A stretch of DNA of 64,000 nucleotides, taken from contig NZ_CP092431.1 in assembly GCF_022385335.1 (NCBI RefSeq), positions 6,386,001 through 6,450,000 on the forward strand. Reading direction: 5' to 3'. Every line of letters starts with the position of its first letter. Within the stretch, counting starts at the first letter, position 1. A program made the translations under genes and the position numbers. Positions 33,367 to 42,023 of the stretch are shown piece by piece. Source of the stretch: Streptomyces deccanensis (GTDB lineage Bacteria > Actinomycetota > Actinomycetes > Streptomycetales > Streptomycetaceae). The notes under the pieces are model-generated. The model made no database searches, was not told where the DNA came from, and saw nothing but the letters and a program-made list of their open reading frames with translations.

Positions 33367-35028
33367 CTAGTCGACGGTCCCCTCCACCCGTGCCAGCTCC
33401 GCTCTCATCGTCGCTCGGAGGCGCAGCGTCGTCGTCAGGCGCTGGAACGCCTCGGCCCAGTAACCGCCCGCCCCCGGCGCCGCATCCTCCGTGTCCTCCG
33501 GCGTGGCCGTCAGCGGTTCGAGACGCACCGACTCCGCCGGGTCCAGGCACCGTTCCGCCAGCCCCATCACACCGCTGAAGCTCCAGGGATAACTGCCGGC
33601 GTCACGGGCGATGTTGAGCGCGTCCACCACGGCCCGCCCCAGCGGCGGAGCCCACGGCACCGCGCACACCCCGAGCAGTTGGAACGCCTCCGACAAGCCG
33701 TGCGTGGCGATGAACCCCGCCACCCACTCGGCCCGTTCCCCGCTCTCCAAGGTCGCCAGCAGCTTCGCCCGCTCGGCCAGCGACACCGCGCCCGGCCCAC
33801 CGGCCTCCGGTGTGGACGGCGCCCCCAGCAACGCCCGCGACCACCCCGGGTCCCGCTGCCGCACGGCCGCCCGGCACCACGCCCCGTGCAGTTCGCTCCG
33901 CCAGTCGTCCGCGACCGGCAACGCCACGATCTCCTCCGGCGTACGCCCCCCGAACCGCCGCGACCAGGCCCCGAGCGGTGCCGCCTCGACCAGTTGCCCC
34001 AGCCACCACGACCGTTCACCCCGGCCCGCCGGGGCCTTGGGCAGCACACCGTCGCGCTCCATGCCGGGGTCGCACTCGTGCGGGGCCTCCACCACGATCG
34101 TGGGCGTCCCGGAGGCCGTGGACGCGCTGCCGGTGTGATCGACGGCCACACACCCGGTCGCCCGCTTCGCCATCCTCCGCGCGAGCGCCGAGTCCGGGAG
34201 CGCGGACAGCAACTCCGCCGCCGTGGCCCGCACGTTCCGGCTGCGGTCGGCCAACGCGGCTTCCAAGAAGGGTTCGTCCGCCGCCTCCAGGCCCGTGCGG
34301 AGCGTGTCGAGGAACATGAGCCGGTCCTCGGCCCGCTCCGTCGACCACGTGGACGAGAGCACCTCACGTGCCGAGGCGGCATCCCGCGCCCGTACCGCCG
34401 TGAGCAGGGCGACGCGCTCCGCGAACAGGCCTTCCTGCCAGAGCTGTCGGACCCGTTCGGGCTCGTCCGGGCCGGGGAGCGACGCGCCACCGCCGGGCGC
34501 CGCGCGCAGCGCGAAACGCCAGTCGGGGTTCAGCCGGGCCAGCCACAGGGCCCGCGGGCCCGCGAAGGCCAGCACGGCGGGACGCAGATCCGTACGGCCG
34601 CGGGCCGCGTCCAGCAGGGCGGGCAGGGCCTCCGGAGGCGCCGCGTATCCGTGGGTGTTGGCCAAGGCCAGCCACTGGGGGAGGAGTTCCATCAGGTCGG
34701 GCGCCGCGCCCCGGCGGCCGCCACCGGTGCCGGGGCGGTCGGTCAGCAGCGTCGTCAGCCGCCGCGTCGCTGCCGGTGGCAGGGGCGGACGCGGGTCGGG
34801 AGCCGCCGGTGCGGGCCGCGCCGCCGCCCGCACCGGCCGTATCCCCGCCCTGCGCCGTACGGTCGCCACGGCCGCCGTGTCCAACAGCGCAACCGGTGCC
34901 TCCCGCCCCGACACGGCCCCCGGTGGCGTACGCCGGTCCGTGCCGAGCAACGCGGTGGTGACCAACTCCTCCCAGGCGAGCGCAGACGTGGCCGCTGTGG
35001 GGGAGGGGTCGCCAGTGGTGCCGGTCAT
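33367..35028 (-). CDS. DUF5691 protein (MoxR/SWIM-associated)
   Basis: 553 residues. A first part binds the family signature (ALAWEELVTTALLGTDRRTPPG), followed by Ala/Leu/Arg-rich helical repeats such as ERAEDRLMFLDTLRTGLEAADEPFLE and DRSRNVRATAAELLSALPDSALARR, which look HEAT- or ARM-like. No catalytic motif is visible; a scaffold role is inferred. It follows the SWIM gene on the minus strand after 142 nt, within the MoxR/VWA/SWIM cluster, and its stop is near the inverted-repeat element shared with icmB. It is usually found beside the other cluster genes, as here. Confidence 0.75.
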   Translation of the reverse strand: MTGTTGDPSPTAATSALAWEELVTTALLGTDRRTPPGAVSGREAPVALLDTAAVATVRRRAGIRPVRAAARPAPAAPDPRPPLPPAATRRLTTLLTDRPGTGGGRRGAAPDLMELLPQWLALANTHGYAAPPEALPALLDAARGRTDLRPAVLAFAGPRALWLARLNPDWRFALRAAPGGGASLPGPDEPERVRQLWQEGLFAERVALLTAVRARDAASAREVLSSTWSTERAEDRLMFLDTLRTGLEAADEPFLEAALADRSRNVRATAAELLSALPDSALARRMAKRATGCVAVDHTGSASTASGTPTIVVEAPHECDPGMERDGVLPKAPAGRGERSWWLGQLVEAAPLGAWSRRFGGRTPEEIVALPVADDWRSELHGAWCRAAVRQRDPGWSRALLGAPSTPEAGGPGAVSLAERAKLLATLESGERAEWVAGFIATHGLSEAFQLLGVCAVPWAPPLGRAVVDALNIARDAGSYPWSFSGVMGLAERCLDPAESVRLEPLTATPEDTEDAAPGAGGYWAEAFQRLTTTLRLRATMRAELARVEGTVD

Positions 35029-35170
35029 GTGGGGTCCTTCCGTGCGGCGACGGTTGGGTGAAGCCGAAGGGGTGAGGCGGGGCCGAGGAAGAGGAGGGGC
35101 ACGACGACTCCGCCGTCGGCACTGTCGTTGCCTGGCGCCGTGGTCTCGTTCGGCTGGTGGCCGTCTCGTC

Positions 35171-36547
35171 TCAACACAGTGGCACCGCCTGCCCGGTGGG
35201 TTCCTGGGCGTTCGTTCCCTCGGCGGCCCAGGCCGTCAGTGGTGTGAAGCCGTGGTGGCCGCACTCGCCGAAGACCGTGAGAGGTGCCCCGCCGGAGAGC
35301 GCGACGAGTCGCCAGAGGCCGGGGCGGGAGCGGGCGGATGAGGTGAGGGGAAGGGCGAGATCGCTGTCGGCGTCGACGAGTTGCCAGGAGTCGCCGTCCG
35401 TGGCGGGTATGACACGGGTGAGCGTGACCGGGTACGAGTCGAGCCAGGGGTCGTCCTGGAGGGCCGTGCCGTACCGGGCCGCCGCTTCGGACGGGGTGAT
35501 GCCCGGCGGTCGTACGGACGAGGGCTCCGGCGCCGTGAAGCGCTCGCCCAGGGCCGCCCGCAGTTGTCCCCCGCCCGGGTACGCCGCGACCTCCGCCTCG
35601 AAGGCCAGCCCCACGGGGAGCGACAGCTCGGGGGCGCGACCGGCGGCTCCGTAGGAGAGGAGCAGCGCCGTACGGCCCGACCCCGTGCCGTACAGCCAGA
35701 TGCGGCGGGTGGTGAGACGGGAGTCGGAGGTGTCGTACTGGGCGAGCGTGAGCCAGCGGTCGTGAACCGGGGGGCCGTCCGGGGAGCCCGACAGGCCGAC
35801 ACGGGAGCGGACCGTGGCCGCGAGGCCCTCCGGGAGGCGTGCGCGGCGCAGCCAGCCCTGATCCAGCAGATGGAGGAGCGCGCACTCCTCCAGGAGGCGG
35901 ACCGGCCAGCCCGGGCCCGAGCCCGGTATCGCACCCAACTCCCGCACCCGAGCCGCCAGTCCGGGCGCCTGGGCGTCGACCATACGGGCCGCCGTCTCCT
36001 CCCAGAGCGCGTATCCCGCCTGTTCCGCGGCGGCCAGGCCGCCGCGGAACAGGTCGGTCAGGCGCTGTTCGAGCTCCGCCGCGCCCGCGGTGATCCGGTC
36101 GGCGCGCCGCTCGGCTCGGCGACGCGCCGCCTCGGGGTCAGCGGACGTGGCCCCAGATGCCGCGTCCGTCCTCGTCGTCCTCTCCGCTGCGCGTGTGCGG
36201 CGGCCGGCAAGCCACTGCTCCGCCCAGTCCGGCGCCTGCCCAGGAGGCACCGCGGTGTCGTCGCCCGCCCAGAGCAGGAGCAGTCCCAGCGCATGCTTGC
36301 ACGGGAACTTCCTGCTCGGACAACTGCACTTGTAGGCGGGCCCGGTGGAGTCCGCGACGTCGATCACTGTTTGATACGGCTTGCTGCCACTGCCTTTGCA
36401 TAGTCCCCACACCGTCCCCTCGTCCGAAGTACCCGCCGCCGACCAAGGTCCGGCCACGGCGAGTTTGCTTCCGGCTTTGCGCGACGCTGCGTCAGGTGCC
36501 AATGCCAGCACCTGCTCAGCCGTCCAGCGCACCCCCTGCTGAGTCAT
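35171..36547 (-). CDS. SWIM zinc-finger protein
   Basis: 458 residues. The SWIM motif, C-x-C-x6-C-x-H (KCSCPSRKFPCKHALG, about 73-88), should bind one zinc and DNA or protein. An Arg/Thr/Ala-rich coiled-coil stretch (about 120-160) and a long C-terminal region without recognised domain follow. The protein resembles E. coli YehQ. The start ATG at 36547 is just downstream of a RecA-NDp-like promoter (36554-36576). It is first of the minus-strand pair with DUF5691, and divergent from the MoxR gene. Confidence 0.85.
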   Translation of the reverse strand: MTQQGVRWTAEQVLALAPDAASRKAGSKLAVAGPWSAAGTSDEGTVWGLCKGSGSKPYQTVIDVADSTGPAYKCSCPSRKFPCKHALGLLLLWAGDDTAVPPGQAPDWAEQWLAGRRTRAAERTTRTDAASGATSADPEAARRRAERRADRITAGAAELEQRLTDLFRGGLAAAEQAGYALWEETAARMVDAQAPGLAARVRELGAIPGSGPGWPVRLLEECALLHLLDQGWLRRARLPEGLAATVRSRVGLSGSPDGPPVHDRWLTLAQYDTSDSRLTTRRIWLYGTGSGRTALLLSYGAAGRAPELSLPVGLAFEAEVAAYPGGGQLRAALGERFTAPEPSSVRPPGITPSEAAARYGTALQDDPWLDSYPVTLTRVIPATDGDSWQLVDADSDLALPLTSSARSRPGLWRLVALSGGAPLTVFGECGHHGFTPLTAWAAEGTNAQEPTGQAVPLC

Positions 36548-36553
36548 GTTCTG

Positions 36554-36576
36554 AAGGTAGATCCCACCACTGACAA
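36554..36576 (-). promoter_or_regulatory. RecA-NDp/PafBC-type promoter of the SWIM gene
   Basis: Read on the minus strand: TTGTCAGTG (36568-36576), 8 nt, TACCTT (36554-36559). It matches the consensus TTGTCRGTG-N8-TAnnnT completely. The SWIM start lies 7 nt beyond the -10 box. Confidence 0.7.
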
Positions 36577-36614
36577 TTGGCTTGCGCGATCCAATTTCCC
36601 CAGGTCAGACTGGA

Positions 36615-36637
36615 TTGTCAGTGGCGTGGTGCAGTGT
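36615..36637 (+). promoter_or_regulatory. RecA-NDp-like promoter of the MoxR gene
   Basis: TTGTCAGTG (36615-36623), 8 nt, CAGTGT (36632-36637). The -35 part is exact; the -10 differs from TAnnnT only in its first base. It mirrors the minus-strand promoter, and the two form the inverted repeat CCACTGACAAT/ATTGTCAGTGG. Confidence 0.55.
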
Positions 36638-36680
36638 GGTCAGCAGATCCGAACCGGCCGAGCTGGAGGGGGACTCAGCC

Positions 36681-37895
36681 ATGCCTGCGTCTGCTGGAAC
36701 GACCACTGTCGACCCGAGCCACGACCAGTCCGCGCCCGCGAACACGCACACGAGCGCGCACCCGGACACGCGGGGGGGCGCGCACACGGACGCCCGCCCG
36801 GACACCCGTTCGGACGGCGTGGTGCTGCGGGCGCACGCCGAGCACGCCTACGCCCATGAACTCGCCGCGCTGGCCGCCCAGGACGACCGGCCCAGGCCGG
36901 CCCGCTGGAAGCTCTCGCCGTGGGCCGTCGCCACCTATCTGCTCGGCGGGACCCTGCCGGACGGCACGGTGATCACACCGAAGTACGTCGGACCGCGCCG
37001 CATCGTCGAGGTGGCCGTCACCACGCTCGCCACCGACCGCGCGCTGCTCCTGCTGGGCGTGCCCGGGACCGCCAAGACGTGGGTGTCCGAACACCTGGCG
37101 GCGGCCGTCAGCGGCGACTCCACGCTGCTCGTGCAGGGCACGGCGGGCACACCGGAGGAGGCGATCCGGTACGGCTGGAACTACGCGCAGCTGCTCGCCC
37201 ACGGCCCGAGCCGCGACGCCCTCGTGCCCAGCCCCGTCATGCGGGCCATGGCGGAGGGCATGACGGCACGCGTCGAGGAGCTGACCCGGATCCCGGCCGA
37301 CGTCCAGGACACGCTGATCACGATCCTGTCCGAGAAGACGTTGCCGATACCGGAGTTGGGGCAGGAGGTGCAGGCCGTCCGCGGCTTCAACCTCATCGCC
37401 ACGGCCAACGACCGCGACCGTGGGGTGAACGACCTGTCGAGCGCCCTGCGCCGCCGCTTCAACACCGTGGTGCTGCCGTTGCCGGAGAGTGCCGACGCCG
37501 AGGTCGACATCGTCTCGCGCCGTGTCGACCAGATCGGCCGGTCCCTCGACCTGCCGGCCGTGCCCGACGGCGTCGACGAGATCCGCCGCGTCGTCACGGT
37601 CTTCCGTGAGCTGCGCGACGGCGTCACGACGGACGGCCGGACGAAGCTGAAGTCGCCCAGCGGCACGCTGTCCACCGCCGAGGCGATCTCCGTCGTCACG
37701 AACGGGCTCGCCCTCGCCGCGCACTTCGGGGACGGCGTCCTGCGGCCCTCCGACGTCGCCGCGGGCATCCTCGGCGCCGTCGTCCGCGATCCCGCCGCCG
37801 ACCGCGTCATCTGGCAGGAGTACCTGGAGGCCGTCGTTCGCGAGCGCGAGGGCTGGACCGACTTCTACCGCGCCTGCCGGGAGGTGAGCGTGTGA
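36681..37895 (+). CDS. MoxR-type AAA+ ATPase
   Basis: 404 residues. A His/Thr/Asp-rich N-terminal tail of about 50 residues precedes the ATPase domain: Walker A GVPGTAKT (126-133), the Walker-B region with the acidic pair in VEELTRIPADVQD, sensor residues in LIATANDRDRGVND and an arginine finger in LSSALRRRF. MoxR ATPases act as chaperones that pair with VWA proteins. It resembles E. coli YehL. Start ATG 36681 follows GGAGGG. It overlaps the next gene by GTGA (37892-37895), so they are coupled. Confidence 0.9.
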   Translation: MPASAGTTTVDPSHDQSAPANTHTSAHPDTRGGAHTDARPDTRSDGVVLRAHAEHAYAHELAALAAQDDRPRPARWKLSPWAVATYLLGGTLPDGTVITPKYVGPRRIVEVAVTTLATDRALLLLGVPGTAKTWVSEHLAAAVSGDSTLLVQGTAGTPEEAIRYGWNYAQLLAHGPSRDALVPSPVMRAMAEGMTARVEELTRIPADVQDTLITILSEKTLPIPELGQEVQAVRGFNLIATANDRDRGVNDLSSALRRRFNTVVLPLPESADAEVDIVSRRVDQIGRSLDLPAVPDGVDEIRRVVTVFRELRDGVTTDGRTKLKSPSGTLSTAEAISVVTNGLALAAHFGDGVLRPSDVAAGILGAVVRDPAADRVIWQEYLEAVVREREGWTDFYRACREVSV

Positions 37896-40456
37896 GCGAG
37901 CGGGGGGTGACCGCGGCGACGGGTGCCGGTGGCGAGGCTGGGCCCCGGGGCGGCGCGGTCCGGGCACGCGGTGGTGGGCCCTTGCTGTTGGGGGTGCGGC
38001 ATCACGGGCCGGGGTCGGCCCGGGCGGTGCGGGCCGTGTTGGACGCGGCTCGGCCCCGGGCGGTGTTGATCGAGGGGCCGCCGGAGGCGGACGCGCTGAT
38101 TCCGCTGGCGGCCGAGGAGGACATGCGGCCCCCGGTCGCGCTCCTCGCCCACGCGGTCGACGAGCCCGGTCGGTCCTCCTTCTGGCCCTTCGCCGAGTTC
38201 TCCCCGGAGTGGGTGGCCATCCGCTGGGCCCTCGCCCACGGGGTACCGGCCCGCTTCATCGACCTGCCGGCCGCGCACTCACTGGCCCGGACGCGCGAGG
38301 AGGACGCAGACGCCGAGCCGGGAGAGACCCCGCCGCCGGAGGAGGAACCGCTCCGGGGCGACCCGCTCGCCGCGCTCGCCGAGGCCGCCGGGTACGACGA
38401 CGCCGAGCGGTGGTGGGAGGACGTGGTCGAACACCGGGGGACAGGCGGGGACGTCTTCGCACCGTTCACCGTGCTGGAGGAGGCCATGGGGGCGCTCCGG
38501 GAGGCGTACGGCACCGGGGGACGGGACCAGGACCTGGTGCGTGAGGCGTACATGCGCTTGCAGATCCGGGCCGCGCAGAAGGAGTTCGGGGACGACGGTG
38601 TGGCCGTCGTGTGCGGGGCCTGGCACGTGCCGGCGCTGCGCCAGAAGCGGCCCGTGGCCGCCGACCGGGCGTTGCTGAAGGGGCTGCCCAAGGTCAAGGC
38701 CGACATGACCTGGGTGCCGTGGACGAACCGGCGACTGGCCCGGGCCGGCGGTTATGGCGCGGGCATCGACTCGCCGGGCTGGTACGGACACCTGTTCGGC
38801 GCGCCCGACCGTCCCGTGGAGCGTTGGCTCACCAAGGTGGCGGGCCTGCTGCGTGCGGAGGACCGGATCGTCTCCTCCGCGCACGTCATCGAGGCGGTAC
38901 GGCTGGCCGAGACGCTCGCCGCGATGCGCGGGCGCCCGCTGCCCGGCCTGACCGAGACCACCGACGCCGTACGAGCGGTGATGTGCGACGGCTCGGACGT
39001 ACCGCTGTCGCTGGTGCGGGACCGGCTGGTGGTCGGGGAGGTCCTGGGGGAGGTGCCGGAGTCCGCGCCGGCGGTGCCGTTGCAGCGGGACCTCACCCGG
39101 CTCCAGCGGCGGGTGCGGCTCAAGCCGGAGGCGCTGGAGCGGGAGTTGGAGCTCGACCTGCGCAAGGACAACGACGCGGAGCGCAGCCGGCTGCTGCACC
39201 GGCTGCGGCTGCTCGGCGTCTCCTGGGGCGAGCCGACCACCTCGCGCGGCAGCACGGGCACGTTCCGGGAGACCTGGCGGCTGCGCTGGGAGCCCGAGCT
39301 GTCCCTGCGCGTCGCCGAAGCCGGGGTCTGGGGGACCACCGTGCTCGCCGCGACGACCGCGAAGGCCGAGGCGGACGCCGTGACGGCCCGCTCCCTCGCC
39401 GACATCACCGGCCTCGCCGAGCACTGCCTCCTCGCCGAACTCCCGGACGCCCTGCCCGTGGTGATGCGTGTCCTCGCCGACCGCGCCGCCCTCGACGCCG
39501 ACGTCGGCCACCTCGCCCAGGCGCTCCCGGCACTCGTCCGCTCCCTCCGCTACGGCGATGTGCGCGCCACCGACACGCGGGCGCTGGCCGAGGTCGCCGC
39601 GGGGCTCGCGGAGCGCGTCTTCGTCGGCCTGCCACCCGCGTGCGCCGCGCTCGACGCGGAGGCGGCCCAGGAGATGCGCCGCCATGTCGACGCCGTGCAC
39701 GGGGCGGTGGGGCTCCTGGCCGACGCCGTGCCGGGGGAGCGAGCGGCACGGGACGAGGCCGCGCAGGGCGAACGGGTCGTACGGGACGAGGCCGTGCAGG
39801 GCGAACCGGCGGTACGGGACGGCGCCGTGCAGGGCGAACGGGCCGTACGGGGCGTCGGCCTGCGGCCCCGATGGCACTCGGTGCTCCATGTCCTGTCGGT
39901 CCGGGACACGGTGCCCGGTGTCGTCCGGGGGCGCGCCGTACGACTCCTGCTGGACGACGGGGAGTTGGCGCAGGACGAGGCGGCCCGGCTCATGGGGCTC
40001 GTGCTCTCGCCGGGTACGGCACCGGCCGACGCGGCGTCCTGGATCGAGGGCTTCGTCGGCGGAGGCTCCGGCGGCGGGATGCTGCTCGTCCACGACGAAC
40101 GGCTCCTGGGCCTGGTGGACGCCTGGCTCACCGGGGTGCCGGCGGACGCGTTCACGGACGTACTGCCCTTGCTGCGCCGGACGTTCTCGGCGTACGAGCC
40201 GGGGGTGCGCCGCACACTCGGCGAGCTGGTCCGCCGCGGCCCCGGCCGACGGACGAGCGTGACGGCCGGAGGTGGCGGCATACCGGGCTTCGCCGACGAA
40301 CTCGACGGCCACCGCGCGGACGCGGTGCTGCCGGTGGTGCGACTGCTGCTGGGCCTGGACGACGACCGCGAGGGCGCTCAGGCGGACCTCGGCGGCCGGG
40401 TGGACGCCGGGCAGGAGAAGACCGGTGACAACGACCTTGTGGGGGTGGCGGGATGA
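37892..40456 (+). CDS. DUF5682 protein (TraB/Tiki-like motifs)
   Basis: 854 residues. The N-terminal quarter holds two G-x2-H motifs, G34-VRH-HGPGS and G242-AWH-VP, and a Glu in LIEGPPEAD (61). These recall the EreA/TraB/Tiki superfamily, which contains hydrolases; the assignment is by motif. The remainder is a long helical region, with an 11-residue repeat, four copies of the form GERxVRDEAVQ (about 610-660, bases about 39733-39855). It is like E. coli YehM. GTG start overlaps the MoxR stop by 4 nt. The stop overlaps a short ORF by ATGA. Confidence 0.85.
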   Translation: MSERGVTAATGAGGEAGPRGGAVRARGGGPLLLGVRHHGPGSARAVRAVLDAARPRAVLIEGPPEADALIPLAAEEDMRPPVALLAHAVDEPGRSSFWPFAEFSPEWVAIRWALAHGVPARFIDLPAAHSLARTREEDADAEPGETPPPEEEPLRGDPLAALAEAAGYDDAERWWEDVVEHRGTGGDVFAPFTVLEEAMGALREAYGTGGRDQDLVREAYMRLQIRAAQKEFGDDGVAVVCGAWHVPALRQKRPVAADRALLKGLPKVKADMTWVPWTNRRLARAGGYGAGIDSPGWYGHLFGAPDRPVERWLTKVAGLLRAEDRIVSSAHVIEAVRLAETLAAMRGRPLPGLTETTDAVRAVMCDGSDVPLSLVRDRLVVGEVLGEVPESAPAVPLQRDLTRLQRRVRLKPEALERELELDLRKDNDAERSRLLHRLRLLGVSWGEPTTSRGSTGTFRETWRLRWEPELSLRVAEAGVWGTTVLAATTAKAEADAVTARSLADITGLAEHCLLAELPDALPVVMRVLADRAALDADVGHLAQALPALVRSLRYGDVRATDTRALAEVAAGLAERVFVGLPPACAALDAEAAQEMRRHVDAVHGAVGLLADAVPGERAARDEAAQGERVVRDEAVQGEPAVRDGAVQGERAVRGVGLRPRWHSVLHVLSVRDTVPGVVRGRAVRLLLDDGELAQDEAARLMGLVLSPGTAPADAASWIEGFVGGGSGGGMLLVHDERLLGLVDAWLTGVPADAFTDVLPLLRRTFSAYEPGVRRTLGELVRRGPGRRTSVTAGGGGIPGFADELDGHRADAVLPVVRLLLGLDDDREGAQADLGGRVDAGQEKTGDNDLVGVAG

Positions 40457-40617
40457 CGAACGACGGACTGCGCGAGCCGAGGCGGGCCGCCGGAGCGATG
40501 GACGGCCGGGACGGACCCGGTCATGGTCACGGCCACGGGCCGCGCTCGGGCGACCGTCCGACGGCCGTCACGGTGATGCCCCTCTGGGTCCGGTTCCGTG
40601 CGGGGGTGCGCCGATGA
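40453..40617 (+). CDS. Possible 54-residue protein linking the DUF5682 and VWA genes
   Basis: A short ORF starts with ATGA overlapping the DUF5682 stop (40453-40456) and ends with ATGA overlapping the VWA start (40614-40617). This exact overlap on both sides is the pattern of coupled genes. The product begins MTNDGLREPRRAAG and has a His/Gly run (GHGHGHG) and a Arg-rich end; no family is known to me. It may be a real small protein or a translation bridge; without it the VWA start would be 157 nt from the DUF5682 stop. Confidence 0.45.
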   Translation: MTNDGLREPRRAAGAMDGRDGPGHGHGHGPRSGDRPTAVTVMPLWVRFRAGVRR

Positions 40618-41780
40618 CGACCGGGGCCGAGGCGGATGTGGCCGCCGAGCGGTTGCGACGTTGGCGGCTCGTGCTCGGCGGGGCCGAGGCGGACGGCACC
40701 GGGTGCGCGCTCGGGGGACGGGACGCGGCGATGGACCAGGCGCTGACCTCCCTGTACGGGAAGGGCGACAATGCGGGGGCGGGGCAGCACCGTTCGGCGG
40801 GGCTCGGGGCGTCGGCGCCGTCCGTGGCGCGCTGGCTCGGGGACATCCGGACCTACTTCCCCTCCTCCGTCGTCCAGGTGATGCAGCGGGACGCCATCGA
40901 CCGGCTCGGGCTGTCCGCGCTGCTGCTGGAGCCGGAGATGCTGGAGGCGGTCGAGGCGGACGTCCACCTCGTCGGCACCCTCCTCTCCCTCAACAAGGCC
41001 ATGCCGGAGACGACGAAGGAGACCGCGCGGGCCGTCGTGCGGAAGGTCGTCGAGGACCTGGAGAAGCGGCTCGCGACCCGCACCCGGGCCACCCTCACCG
41101 GCGCCCTCGACCGCAGCGCCCGCGTCAACCGGCCGCGCCACCACGACATCGACTGGAACCGCACGATCGCGGCCAACCTCAAGAACTACCTGCCGGAGTA
41201 CCGGACCGTCGTACCCGAGCGGCTCATCGGATACGGCCGGGCCTCGCAGTCGGTGAAGAAGGAGGTCGTCCTCTGCATCGACCAGTCGGGGTCCATGGCG
41301 GCATCCGTCGTCTACGCCTCCGTGTTCGGCGCGGTGCTGGCCTCCATGCGGTCCATCAGCACCCGGCTCGTCGTCTTCGACACGGCCGTCGTCGACCTCA
41401 CCGACCAGCTCGACGATCCGGTCGACGTGCTCTTCGGCACCCAACTCGGCGGCGGCACGGACATCAACCGGGCCCTGGCGTACTGCCAGTCGCAGATCAC
41501 CCGGCCCGCGGACACCGTGGTCGTGCTGATCAGCGACCTCTACGAGGGCGGCATACGCGACGAGATGCTGAAGCGGGTGGCGGCGATGAAGGCGTCGGGG
41601 GTGCAGTTCGTGACACTGCTCGCCCTCTCCGACGAGGGCGCGCCGGCGTACGACCGCGAGCACGCGGCGGCCCTGGCGGCGCTCGACGCACCGGCGTTCG
41701 CCTGTACGCCCGACCTCTTCCCGGAGGTGATGGCGGCGGCGATCGAGAAGCGGCCGCTGCCGATACCGGACCCCGTGTGA
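40614..41780 (+). CDS. VWA-domain protein, partner of the MoxR ATPase
   Basis: 388 residues. The VWA domain (about 215-380) has a full MIDAS: D223-x-S225-x-S227 in CIDQSGSMAAS, Thr in GGGTDINRAL, Asp in ISDLYEGG. Metal-dependent ligand binding is expected. Before it lie about 200 residues of helices (EDLEKRLATRTRATLTGAL). It is like E. coli YehP. ATG at 40614 overlaps the stop of the small ORF by ATGA. The gene ends the plus-strand operon. Confidence 0.88.
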   Translation: MTTGAEADVAAERLRRWRLVLGGAEADGTGCALGGRDAAMDQALTSLYGKGDNAGAGQHRSAGLGASAPSVARWLGDIRTYFPSSVVQVMQRDAIDRLGLSALLLEPEMLEAVEADVHLVGTLLSLNKAMPETTKETARAVVRKVVEDLEKRLATRTRATLTGALDRSARVNRPRHHDIDWNRTIAANLKNYLPEYRTVVPERLIGYGRASQSVKKEVVLCIDQSGSMAASVVYASVFGAVLASMRSISTRLVVFDTAVVDLTDQLDDPVDVLFGTQLGGGTDINRALAYCQSQITRPADTVVVLISDLYEGGIRDEMLKRVAAMKASGVQFVTLLALSDEGAPAYDREHAAALAALDAPAFACTPDLFPEVMAAAIEKRPLPIPDPV

Positions 41781-42023
41781 GCCGACGTTAGCGCGTGGGG
41801 CGGTGGCCGGATCCGGGTGCGTCACGCCGTGAGCGGTAAGCGGTAATCGGACAAGGGAGGTTGAAAAGCGGACATGAGAACGCGTCGGTGACAGGGGGCT
41901 TGCGCGACGGCGGGCGTCCCGTGCGAGGATCGGCAACACTTCACACCCTTCACACGGGTGTTCGCATCTCGCGCATCTTCGCCCCGTACTCCGCCGTTCC
42001 GCCGCACCGGAGGATCGTCCGTC

